A stretch of DNA of 64,000 nucleotides from contig JAIUCV010000090.1 of assembly GCA_026724425.1 (NCBI GenBank), forward strand, positions 1,240,001-1,304,000, given 5' to 3'. The first letter of the stretch is position 1, and the number at the start of each line of letters is the position of its first letter. This document shows, piece by piece, positions 54,811 through 64,000 of this stretch. The notes below the pieces were generated by a model that saw only the letters and a program-made list of their open reading frames with translations, ran no database searches and was not told the DNA's origin. Both the position numbers and the translations under genes were made by a program. The stretch is from Erythrophleum ivorense (Eukaryota > Streptophyta > Magnoliopsida > Fabales > Fabaceae).

Positions 54811-56045
54811 CTGTGCTATGGCCAGACTGACTAAGAGTACGCCCGCGGCGCTGCACCCAACTGCTCCAACGGCTGCACTGCTGCAATCTGCGCTACCGGC
54901 TGAACCGACGCCACTGACAACTGCTGCAACTTGGGACACATCGGCCTGAGATGTCCCGGCTCTCTGCAGTGAAAGCACACTCTAGTATCCCGAGACGCAC
55001 TACTCTTGGGACAACTAGCCACTCGATGCTCCAAGCTCCCACAACCGAAGCAACCACGAGCACTTTGGCTGCCTCCAGCAACCTCCTCAAACCTCCTCTT
55101 CTGGCCCTGCGCAAGCTTGCCGCCCTTGCTAGAACCAGAACTGAAACTCATGCGCTGCTGCTGCTGGCCCCTCGGCTGGATAGCAGAAACAACCGCAGCT
55201 GGCACCACAACTGGACCAACCTGCTCACGAAGGTCCTCCTCGATGGAAGCTGCTAGCTCCACCAACTCTGCCCTGGTAGAATACGAACTACCCCTGCACT
55301 GAGTCCTGATGCTCGATCGTAGACCCTGAAGAAATCTCGCCATCAGACTCCGCTCACCCTCAAGATCGTAACCAGAATACGCCACAAGTCTGCCAAACTC
55401 TGCGTCATACTCTCGCACTGACCTATCTCCCTGAGTCAATGCCACAAACCTCAACTGAAATCTGTCTCTGGCCTCCTGAGGAAAATACTTGGCGTTGAAC
55501 TCCGCTAGGAAGTCACCCCAAGTCCACACTGCCCTCCTCAACATGACAGATCGCCACCACAAATGTGCGTCACCACCAAGGTAATGCACTGCCAACTCCA
55601 CCTGGTACCCCTCTGGACACCTAACCGAACGGAAGTTCCGTTCCAACCTCTGCCGCCACTCATCGGCCTCCTCGGGCCCACCTCTACCCTCAAAGAAAGG
55701 CGTCCCGATCCTCTGCATCTCCCTCATCATCTCCAGATAGGAAGGATGCCCAACTACCGCAGCACCATGCTGTCCAAAAAACGCGCCCTGCTGTGCCCCC
55801 ACCACCGGAGGAACACCCGGAGCCTGCTCTGGAACCGCCTGCCGAAGACGTGCCAAGATCTGCGTCAGAACCCCCATCAACTGGTCACCAAGACCATGAG
55901 CTGGAGCGGCACCCGCACCTGGGGCAACCCCAACTCCCGCGCCTCCACTAGCGCCCAAACTGGCCTCACTCGCCACAAACTGAGTCTCTGACGCTGTCGC
56001 CACACTAGGCACTGCACTCTCACCCGAATCCGCCTGCGCTCCACG
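54811..56045 (-). pseudogene. gag: Tekay gag of G2
   Basis: Open from the CACTA-like boundary to TAG at 54831-54833. It lacks the N-terminal RG tail. A Gly/Ala/Val/Gln-rich stretch is followed by SYLEMMREMQRIGTPFFEG, then QVELAVHYLGGDAHLWWR, FNAKYFPQEARDRF, DRSVREYDAEFGRLVAY and RFLQGLRSSIRTQCRG. Two CCHC knuckles: CFGCGSLEHRVASC and CFHCREPGHLRPMC, both complete. This is the best-preserved gag of the Tekay type in the window. Confidence 0.92.
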
Positions 56046-56529
56046 CACTACAAGAAAACAGGCTCATTGCGAAGGAACTTTGCGATGGAAAATTTCCGTC
56101 GCAAATTTGCGACGACTTTGCGACGGATTTGCGACGGTTTTGCGACGGAATAAGAAGCCATCGCAAATCCGTCGCAAGTTTGCGATGGAAATGTTTACGT
56201 CGCAATTTTGCGACGGTCTTGCGATGGAATTGCGAGGGATTCGCGAAGTCATCGCAAATCCGTCGCAAAGTTGCGACGGAAACATTTCCATCGCAAACTT
56301 GCGACGGATTTGCGATGGAATTGCGAGGGATTTGCGAAGTCATCGCAAATCCATCGCAAATTTGCGACGATTTTGCGATGGAAACCTAAAAATTGAACAG
56401 TCCATCGCAATTCCGTCGCAAAATTGCGATGGACTGCGATGACTTCGCAATTCCCTCGCAAAATTGCGACGGAATTGCGATGGAAACCTAAAAATTTCAC
56501 ATTCCATCGCAATTCCGTCGCAAAATATG

Positions 56530-56752
56530 ATGTTGTTGGATAATAGTAGAGAAGATGGGGATTTATATCCGAGAGTGAGAGATAATCCACTGAGGTGTAT
56601 TAGGTATGACGTTGATAACGGAGGATACGATATATAAGCGCTTATATATCGTATCCTCCGTTATCAACTTCATACCTAATACACCTCAGTGGGTTATCTC
56701 TCACTCTCAGCTCGGATATAAATCCCCATATTCTCTACAACTATCCAACAAC
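56530..56752. repeat. Long inverted repeat 1 (hairpin, arms about 110 bp)
   Basis: Near-perfect palindrome centred on AAGCGCTT (56636-56643). Left arm begins TGTTGTTGGATAATAGTAGA, right arm ends CTACAACTATCCAACAACA. A transcript would fold into a long double-stranded stem with few mismatches. Confidence 0.93.
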
Positions 56753-56861
56753 ATTATATAGCGACGATCCATTTTGGAATACCAATCATTATTACCTTTA
56801 GTAGCATATTGGAGCGAATATCAGTTTGCTCAGCATTATCTATCACAATCCTCCAATAGAT

Positions 56862-57026
56862 TTACCCCAAGACGATTCACCTCCATCCCATTTATCCCCT
56901 GTTGATCCTCTGTGGAAATAAGATAATTAGGAAGAGATCAACGTACCGTCATCCTTCTTAATTATCTCATGTCCACAGAGATTCAACATGGGGTAAACAA
57001 GATGGAGGTGGATTTTCTTAGGGTAA
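56862..57026. repeat. Inverted repeat 2 (hairpin, arms about 75 bp)
   Basis: Left arm TTACCCCAAGACGATTCACC...AATTAGGAAGA, right arm TCCTTCTTAATTATC...GATTTTCTTAGGGTAA. Imperfect, with several mismatches, 110 bp after the first hairpin. Confidence 0.8.
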
Positions 57027-57420
57027 AAAAGAAAATCCACCGTGGTGTAAGAAGATGATTGTACACCCGGCTAGCTTCGTAACTCATTTTTTTGGTGGTT
57101 TTTTTTTTCCTCTCTCTTTTTTTCTTCTTTTTCTCTTCTCTTTGTATTGGTGTGAATTGTGACGTGAGTTCGTCGGCTATTTATAGAATCAGAAATTTGT
57201 TTGCGATGGATTTGCGATGGATTTGCGATGGGATTTTGCGACGGATTTGCGAGGGAAATAAATTTGCGAGGGAATAGCGACTGTTTTGCGACGACTTTGC
57301 GACGGAATTGCGACGGAAACTTCCATCGCAATGAGTTAGGTGAACTTCGTTTAACACGTGCGCACCTAACTCATCACATGTCGGCCAACCACTTTCCCTC
57401 GCAAATCCGTCGCAACATTA

Positions 57421-58057
57421 ACTGCCAACTCGACCTGGAACTGCTCTGGACAACGAACTGAATCGAAGTTCCTCTCTAGCCTCTGACGCCACTCGTCAGC
57501 TTGCTCTGGAGTAACACCACCCTCAAACGTAGGCGTGCCAATCCTCTGCATCTCCCTCATCATCTCACGATAAGGCGAATACCCAACCGCAACACCCTGC
57601 TGCACCGCAGCCTCCTGCTGCTCAACAAAACCGGCACCAACCTGTGCCCCGGCACCAACCTGTGCCCCGGCCGCTGGAGGTGCAACCGGAGCCTGCTGTG
57701 GAACTGCCTGAGGAAGACGTGCCAACAACTGCGTCAGTAGCCCCACAATCAACTCACCCTGAGCTAAAGCAGCGCCCCCACCGGGAACCGCTCCAGCTCC
57801 TACGCCACCACTGGCACCAGAGTTAGCCCCACCGGCCAACGAAACAGACTGTGTCACCGACGCTGCCGCCACACTCGGGGCCGCACTCTCCACTGAGACC
57901 TCAGCCTCTGGCACTCCACGACCAGCACCCCGACCTCCACGACCCGCTGCTCGCCCACCGCGACCAGCACCTCTGCTCGCCCACCGCGACCAGCACCTCT
58001 GCCCCCACGGGCTCCAGCGCGACCACGACCACGGCCACGACCACGACCTGCGTCCAT
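57421..58057 (-). pseudogene. gag: Tekay gag of G3, N-terminal part, frameshifted
   Basis: ATG at 58055-58057 opens MDAGRGRGRGRGRAG with an RG-rich tail. A 26-bp tandem duplication (57950-57975, 57976-58001) shifts the frame; the following part reads RGAGRGVPEAEVSVESAAPS, a Gly/Ala/Val/Gln-rich stretch, SPYREMMREMQRIGTPTFEG and CPEQFQVELAV, where it breaks into the CACTA-like repeat. Confidence 0.9.
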
Positions 58058-58242
58058 CTCTCTGCACTACCACCAAGTACAGAAAAAGAGCAAAGTCAAC
58101 ACATAAACCAAAACACGACACACCCAATATCCAACTCACTTACCCGCGGAAAACTGGAAGACCGAGAGGATGAGATTAAACCACTAATTGACTAACTCAC
58201 ATAATCAAATTCATCCAATACTAACAGTCCTAAAACCGTATT

Positions 58243-58255
58243 CGCTCTGATACCA
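58243..58255 (-). promoter_or_regulatory. Primer-binding site of G3
   Basis: Minus strand TGGTATCAGAGCG, three bases inside the LTR end at 58259; initiator tRNA-Met type. Confidence 0.9.
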
Positions 58256-58258
58256 AAA

Positions 58259-59540
58259 TGAAACAACCAAGCTTTTTTTTTTTATAAATAATTATCAATG
58301 CGGAAGTTCTCAGAAAGAAATCAATAATATAAATAATAAATAATCGTTCAACAACAAAAGCCATAAACCAATAACCAATAAAGAATAAACTCTAGCAACC
58401 TAAAACACCAGGTTTGCTACATTATGAAAATAAAGTCTAACACCCTAATCATGAGTTCCTTGTCAACCACAACAGAATAGCCAAGATCAAATTCCTAATC
58501 TCATCATCCTCTTCTCTCGGTCTCTTTCCTCGGAAGAACATTGCTGTTACCTGCATCACATTGGAATAGAGATGCGTAAGTATTATCATAAATACTTAGT
58601 GAGTGGATCATCCTGCCTACAGGCCAATTACGTCAAACACTAGACAATACATCATCATAATCAACAACAATAACAATGCTCAACAATAAACAACAACAAT
58701 ATAAACTCCATGTCAGGAAACACACACGTTTCCTGACACCCAGGTCGGTGTCGACCGACACCTTTATGGTGTCGATCGACGCCAGCCTCCTGAGTGTCGG
58801 TCGACACCAGCTCGACGCCCAGACACCAACATCAACGAAAATCGCATAGCAAATCGCAAAACACATAATCTAAGGGTTTTCAACGCCCCAATACTATCAA
58901 AACACGAATTCCAGCATAAACAATCTCAGGAACACATCACAAATCCGGAATCACACAATCTCTAACGATTAACGGACCTACAGTCACGCACTCACCTTGA
59001 AAAGGGATTAGAAGGAAGGAAAAAGGAGAAGAACGACAACCACAAGCCTCAGAAACTCCACAAAACTCCTCCAAACTCTCAAAATCACCTATGGAACTTG
59101 CTTTTCTCGAAAAAGTGACTTCTCCACGCGGCCACGAGCTTTTTATTCGAGAAATAGGGTTTCCACGCCCTAAACCAGACAAAACCAGCCGACTTGAATC
59201 AAACCGGTCGATTTTCCAATAACCGGTGTCGATCGACACCCTTCCTTGGTGTCGGTCGACACCCCTCGACCAAACCAACTCAAACCACAATCGAACGCGC
59301 AATCGACTTAAACCGGAATCGAACCTGAAAACCGGTGTCGATCGATACTAGTCGTTCAGAAGGATTTAACACACTTTCTTCGCGATGCTTGAATCTTAAA
59401 CCGACTGCACAACAATCAAACAAGAACATGTACAGCCAATCCTCAATTCACACCTCTAAGAGCATGTGCCAACTACTCCCGAACCCCTAGCATCGTCCAA
59501 CACCACTCCCAAAACAACTTTCTGGTTCACGGATGTTACA
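58259..59540 (-). repeat. 5' LTR of G3 (1282 bp)
   Basis: Minus strand TGTAACATCCGTG...GGTTGTTTCA. Palindrome variants at about 58744-58810 and 59224-59262. Different enough from the G1 LTR, especially in the middle, that the two are not the pair of one insertion. Confidence 0.88.
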
Positions 59541-60029
59541 CATCTCAAAATACTTTAAGAAAATCAGCGTCCTTTCTATAATTTATTGACATTAGCTGAT
59601 ATATTTATTTGGAGGTAAACTATATAATTTGATGAAACTAAAATTACTAAATAATAGTCTTTTGTAGATTTATACATAAATTTTTTTTTTTTAAATGACT
59701 TTTCATATTCCTGTTAAACCTATATTAATGAATGATAATAATCATTAGAATTAAAATAGAAGAAGAAAAATTATAATAAATCAAATAAAGTGTGCTAATT
59801 TGTCAATTTTTTAGACTATCTATTTGCTGAGGTGGAGACCTAAGAAGAGAGGACATTTAACTTTATATGTATATAGATTTCTTTAATTATGATAATGTGC
59901 AATATGCTTAATATTTTATATACAGGACAACAACGTCCAATAATGCCAGGAGGCATCTCAAAGTTTATATTAAACCCACAAAATAGAGAATCTAAAGAGT
60001 TTATAAGACGTTAACTGAGGAATTGAAAA
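59541..60029. other. AT-rich sequence of unknown origin
   Basis: About 490 bp unlike any other part of the window, with no ORF worth naming, no LTR ends and no terminal repeats that I can see. It ends in three AAAAAAATTT units (60028-60058) at the start of the H LTR remnant. It could be host DNA or part of another transposon. Confidence 0.4.
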
Positions 60030-60633
60030 AAATTTAAAAAAATTTAAAAAAATTTAAAAAGCCAAGAACACAATAGTGTCGAGCGACACCATGACACTCC
60101 GCCACTTGGTGTCGACCGACACCGGATTGGTGTCGCTCGACACCGAGCTCACAGATCGACACCAAGAACGATAAACAATGCGAAAACGCGGAAATACTCA
60201 AATCAAACACAATATCTCGATCAATCACGATTATCAACACCAATAACTCATAAACAACCACGAAAAATAATCCCAAGCAATTCACAATAATTTTCTCTAG
60301 CAACTACGATCCTATGCTCACGCACTCACCTCGATAAGAGATTGGAAAGGGGAAAAACTAGAGACACAGCAACAAAGACAACCCAAAACTCTCAAAAAGT
60401 AGCCCAAAATCTCCACTTCTTCTTCTCTGTCGTTTTCTGCTCGAAACCCTTAAGAAAAATGCTGGTTCTCCATTTTAATCACGCGAAAAAGGGTTTCCTT
60501 CCCTTAACCAGTCTCAAACCGGACAATTAAATCGAACCGAAAATTGATGTCGTGGACCAGGGTCGACCGACACTTTCCTGGTGTCGCTCGACACCAACTG
60601 TCAAACTCGACAGATTGGTTTATAGATGTTGCA
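60030..60633 (-). repeat. 3' LTR remnant of H
   Basis: Minus strand starts TGCAACATCTATAAACC (TGTAACATC changed to TGCAACATC). Palindrome variants at 60073-60143 and near 60550-60596. The distal end (TTGTTTCA) is missing. Confidence 0.75.
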
Positions 60634-61231
60634 ATTCTCCTCCACTAAACTGGATTCGTCCTCGAATCCCAACGAAACACGTCTACCAAAGACGACAATC
60701 TTGGCCCCACCTGGCCAGACCACTAGAGATCCTCCCCTGATCTCACAGACTCGCATATAATCCTATGTTATACGCACATTCCCAGACATCGTTACTCTTA
60801 ACTCATTACTCTAATCACTTATAATGGGGCCACTTCACCCATATAAGTTTATAACCAATTATAATGGGGCTACTACATCCAGATAAGTCTGCAACCACTT
60901 ATACTGAGGCCACTATACTCAGATAAGTCACTCATACAGAGGCCACTACACTCAGATAAGTCTGCCGGAGAACCACCGTCTCCAAAAGTAATGAGTTACT
61001 TGGGCACCCACCGTCCCTAGAGTAAATATTCTGGAACGTCTATAACATATCCGACTGTAACTGCCTCCCGACCCAACTGGTTAACAAACTCGTAACATCC
61101 GAAACAAAGAAATGTAAGGAAAACTCCATCTTATAAATCTCCAAAAATGTATATCGTTACAATGAAAACGAAAATACATGAAACAACATATAACAAAGCT
61201 AAACAACTGGAACCACAAAGACGAAAGAAGC
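60634..61231 (-). other. 3' non-coding region of H with repeats
   Basis: PPT degenerate (AGTGGAGGAGAAT, 60634-60646). A single CGTCTACCAAAGACG hairpin copy near 60679. Tandem GGGGCCACT/GAGGCCACT units of about 40-45 bp from about 60823 to 60965, related to those of E. No gene. Confidence 0.75.
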
Positions 61232-64000
61232 TCACTCTACGACCTGCTTGTCGAACCACTTCCTGAACTTCAGCTTCATCTTTGCCTCAGGCTCCCAAGT
61301 CTCATCCTCTGTACCGCTACAATCCCACATAACTCTCAGCAACAGTATTTTCTTGTGCCGCAGAACCTTGACTCTCCTCTCGAGAATCCTCACAGGAACC
61401 GCCGGAACTGTCAAATCAGGCCTAAGATCCTCTGGAATCCTAGTCACCAACTCCTCTGAAGGAAGAAGGCATTTTCTCAACATCAAAACGTGAAGCACCT
61501 TGTGAAATGCCCTCATAATCGGAGGTAACTCAAGCCGATACGCCACTGGTCCAACTCGCTCCACCACCGGAAACGGACCCATAAACTGCGGACTCCAACC
61601 TGCTATGCTATGGATCTTTTAGGACCCCTCAACATAGCCATCTTGAGATACACACGATCTCCAACCTAAAATTCAAGCTCTCTCCTCTGCCTATCTGCGT
61701 AATTCTTCTGTCTATCCTGAACTTCCTTCATGTTCAGCCTCAAAACACGGACCTTCTCCGTCGTTTCCTGAAAATAAGTAGCTCCATAAATGCTGCACTC
61801 CCCCACTTGGGTCCTGCATAAAGGCGTCCTACATGGCCTCCCATACAAAGCCTCAAAAGGAGCCATCCCAATACTTGCTTGGATGTTGTTGTTTTAAACA
61901 AACTCCGCCAAGCTCAAGTGATATGTCCAATGGCCACCCCAATGTAGCACACACATCCTCAGCAAATCCTCCAAAGTCTGAATCGTCCTCTCTGACTGCC
62001 AATTAGTCTACGGATGATAAGCTGTACTCATATGCACCTTAGTGCCCATCTCTGTCTGAAAGGCTCTCCAAAACTATGAAGTGAATCTAGGATTCCGGTC
62101 TGACACAATAGTGGCTACCACACCATGCATCCTCACAATCTCCCTCACAAATTTCTTAGCCAAAACAACCGATCCAACTATCTTCTTAATGGCCAGAAAA
62201 TGTGCTGACTTAGTCAACCGGTCCACAATCACCTAGATAGCATCATAGGTCCGCGAGATAGGTAATCCCACTACGAAATCCATCGTGATCATATCCTACT
62301 TCCACTCTGGAATGGGTAAACTCTGCAGAAGATTACACGTGTTGCACTTCGTGACCCAATCAGCCACATCTCTCTTCATCCCGACCCAATGATACATCTT
62401 TGTCGCTCCTGGATGAATCGAGAACTTGCTCGCATGAGCCTCTCTCAAAATATCCTGTCTCAACTCCTCAACCTTGAGTACACAAACCCGAGCACGAACC
62501 AAAATCATCCCATTCAAAGAGACCTGATACTCAGAACCAACTGCTCGCGATACATCAATGAAACTCTGATCACTCTGTCGAGCCACTCTGATCCTACTGA
62601 GCAAATCTGCCTGATAAACTGTCTCTAAGCCCAAAGCTTCCTGCGAAATAGCACAAAGACGCAACGTACTAATCTCGCTCACCAATGCCTCAACATCCTG
62701 CTCTCGAGCTGAATCAACCCTCCGTCGACTCAACGCGTCTGCCACCTGAGTAGCCTTGCCTGGATGATAGATAATCTCCAAGTCATAATCTGCCAGAAAC
62801 TCAACCCAGCGCGTCTGTCTCATGTTCAGCAATGGCTGAGTGAAGATATGCTGCAGACTCTTGTGATCCGTATAGATCTGCACTAACCCGCCATACAAAT
62901 AAGACCTCTAGATCTTAAGCTCAAAGACCACCGCTCCCAACTCAAGATCATGTGTAGGGCGACTACGCTCGCTACTCTGTAACTACCTCGAAGCATAAGC
63001 AATCCCTCCTGCATCAAGACACAACCCATACCAACTCATGAAGCATCTGTATACACTACATAAGGCTTCCCCGACTCGGGTAATGCCAAAACAGGTGTAC
63101 TAGTCAACATCTCCTTGAGCTTCGCAAAGCTCTCCACGCACTCCGATGACCAAACAAATGGGACATCCTTGCCAGTCAACTTCGTCATAGGTTGTGACAT
63201 GCTCGAAAAACCCTTGACGAACCTCCTGTAGTAGCCTGCTAAACCCAGAAAAATCCTGATCTCGGTAGCACTACTCAGTCTAGGCCAATCCCTGATAGCC
63301 TCAATCTTCGTCGGATCTAATGAAACTCCCTCTACATAAATAATATGACCCAGACACCCATATGTCGCTGCCAGAAACTGCATTTGCTCAACTTAACATA
63401 CAACTTTTGCTCCCGAAGTTTCTCCAGAACCAGTCTCAAATGCACCTCATGCTCCTTGGGACTCCTCGAATAAACCAGAATATCATCAATGAAAATGATA
63501 ACCAACACGTCCAAAAACTCCCTGAACACGTCATTCATCAATCTCATGAAAGTTGTCGGCGCATTAGTTAAATCGAAAGGCATGACCACAAACTCAAAAT
63601 GCCCATATCTCGTCCTGAACGCCGTCTTGCGAAAATCTGCCTCATCTATCGGAATCTGATGATAACCCAATGCCAAGTCTATCTTGGAGAACCAGGTAGC
63701 ACCCCTCAGCTGATCCAGTAACTCATTAATCCTCGGGAGAGGGTACATGTTCTTCACAGTGACTCGGTTAAGTCCCCGGTAATCGATGCACAACCGGAAA
63801 CTCCCATCCTTCTTCTTCATGAACAACACTGGCGGTCCCCACGGCGAAACACTCGGCCGAATAAAACCCTTGCTCAAAAAGGTCGTCTAGCTGCTTCTTC
63901 AGCTCTGCCAACTCTGCTGGAGCCAACCTGTAAGTTGTCTTAGATATCGGAGCTGCCCTGGCTCTAACTCAGTCGTGAAAAGATCAGACCGAGATGGTGG
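61232..64000 (-). pseudogene. pol: Decayed Tekay pol of H, running off the window
   Basis: Minus strand. From the right edge: RT (LCIDYRGLNRVTVKNMYPLP, SKIDLALGYHQIPIDEAD with Ser to Leu, FIDDILVYSR), RNase H (VVYTDAS, then broken near 63036), TDHKSLQHI, integrase with its middle scrambled (61900-62290 has several stops and ITMDFVVGLP-like remains), and a C-terminal part from GPFPVVERVGPVAYRLELPP to EDETWEPEAKMKLKFRKWF, stop TGA at 61232-61234. The C-terminal segment with chromodomain is the least damaged. At least eight shifts or stops; the most decayed Tekay copy in the window. Confidence 0.92.

Larger units (their letters stand above)
48574..56045 (-). mobile_element. Tekay-like copy G2 (gag to chromodomain), twice interrupted
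   Basis: From right to left: gag 56045-54811, candidate intron 54810-54696, protease 54695-54643 and 53049-52564, RT to chromodomain 51246-48580. It is interrupted by solo LTRs at 53050-54642 and 51247-52563. Left end fused to the protease of G1, right end abuts a CACTA-like sequence. No LTR of its own remains at either end. Confidence 0.85.
56046..57420. mobile_element. CACTA-like non-autonomous DNA transposon, right end missing
   Basis: Left end CACTACAAGAAAACAG (56046) is the typical CACTA (En/Spm) terminus. Both flanks of the segment are packed with TTGCGACGGA/TTGCGATGGAA motifs in both orientations (56069-56525 and 57199-57420), like CACTA subterminal repeats. No transposase is encoded. 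The expected CTTGTAGTG right end is absent: motif repeats run straight into a Tekay gag at 57421. The gags on the two sides are different copies with overlapping content, so this is not a simple insertion. Confidence 0.7.

Noticed and set aside
43742..59540. A single large Tekay element with LTRs at 43742-44927 and 58259-59540
   Set aside because: The LTRs are too diverged in their middle parts, and the interior is a fusion of at least three copies with overlapping content.

Overview
The window is plant DNA made almost entirely of nested LTR retrotransposons; I find no ordinary host gene, rRNA, tRNA gene or CRISPR array. Athila-type Ty3/gypsy elements, Tekay-like chromoviruses, one Ty1/copia element, a CACTA-like DNA transposon and three solo LTRs fill it. 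This is typical of pericentromeric heterochromatin of a flowering plant. The Athila/Tekay mix and LTR style suggest a Brassicaceae genome, but that is inference. Frequent nonsense changes (many CGA>TGA or CAG>TAG) fit old, methylated DNA.

Left stack (1-28396), each element inserted in the next: Athila-like A (3' end only, 1-2465) sits in the integrase of a copia element (2466-5166). The copia element sits in the 3' LTR of B (5167-13431, minus strand, gag-protease only). B sits in the 5' LTR of C (13432-24932, full-coding Athila). C sits in the RT/RNase H region of Tekay copy D (24933-28396). A solo B-type LTR (18844-20488) also splits C between RNase H and integrase, with a perfect 5-bp target-site duplication (TSD).

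Middle (28397-43741): Tekay copy E, truncating D's LTR, is split in its gag by F (30248-38043). F is a complete two-LTR, gag-protease-only Athila-like element with a perfect TSD (GAGTA). E and copy G2 share a GT-AG segment of 114-115 bp between gag and pol; its removal creates the expected protease start, so these elements probably splice their gag-pol RNA.

Right part (43742-64000): minus-strand Tekay fragments G1, G2, G3 and H, joined by illegitimate junctions and broken by two solo LTRs with perfect TSDs (51247-52563 and 53050-54642) and by a CACTA-like segment with two long hairpins (56046-57420).

How the parts could work together: C is the only Athila-type element here with RT, RNase H and integrase. 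B and F lack these but share its tRNA-type primer site, TGATAT LTR ends, a covarying hairpin after the coding region, an internal polypurine-like tract about 1 kb before the 3' LTR and a stem-loop beside the true polypurine tract. They look like non-autonomous partners of C-type enzymes. The Tekay LTRs share many copies of a 16-bp palindrome (GGTGTCGATCGACACC and variants).
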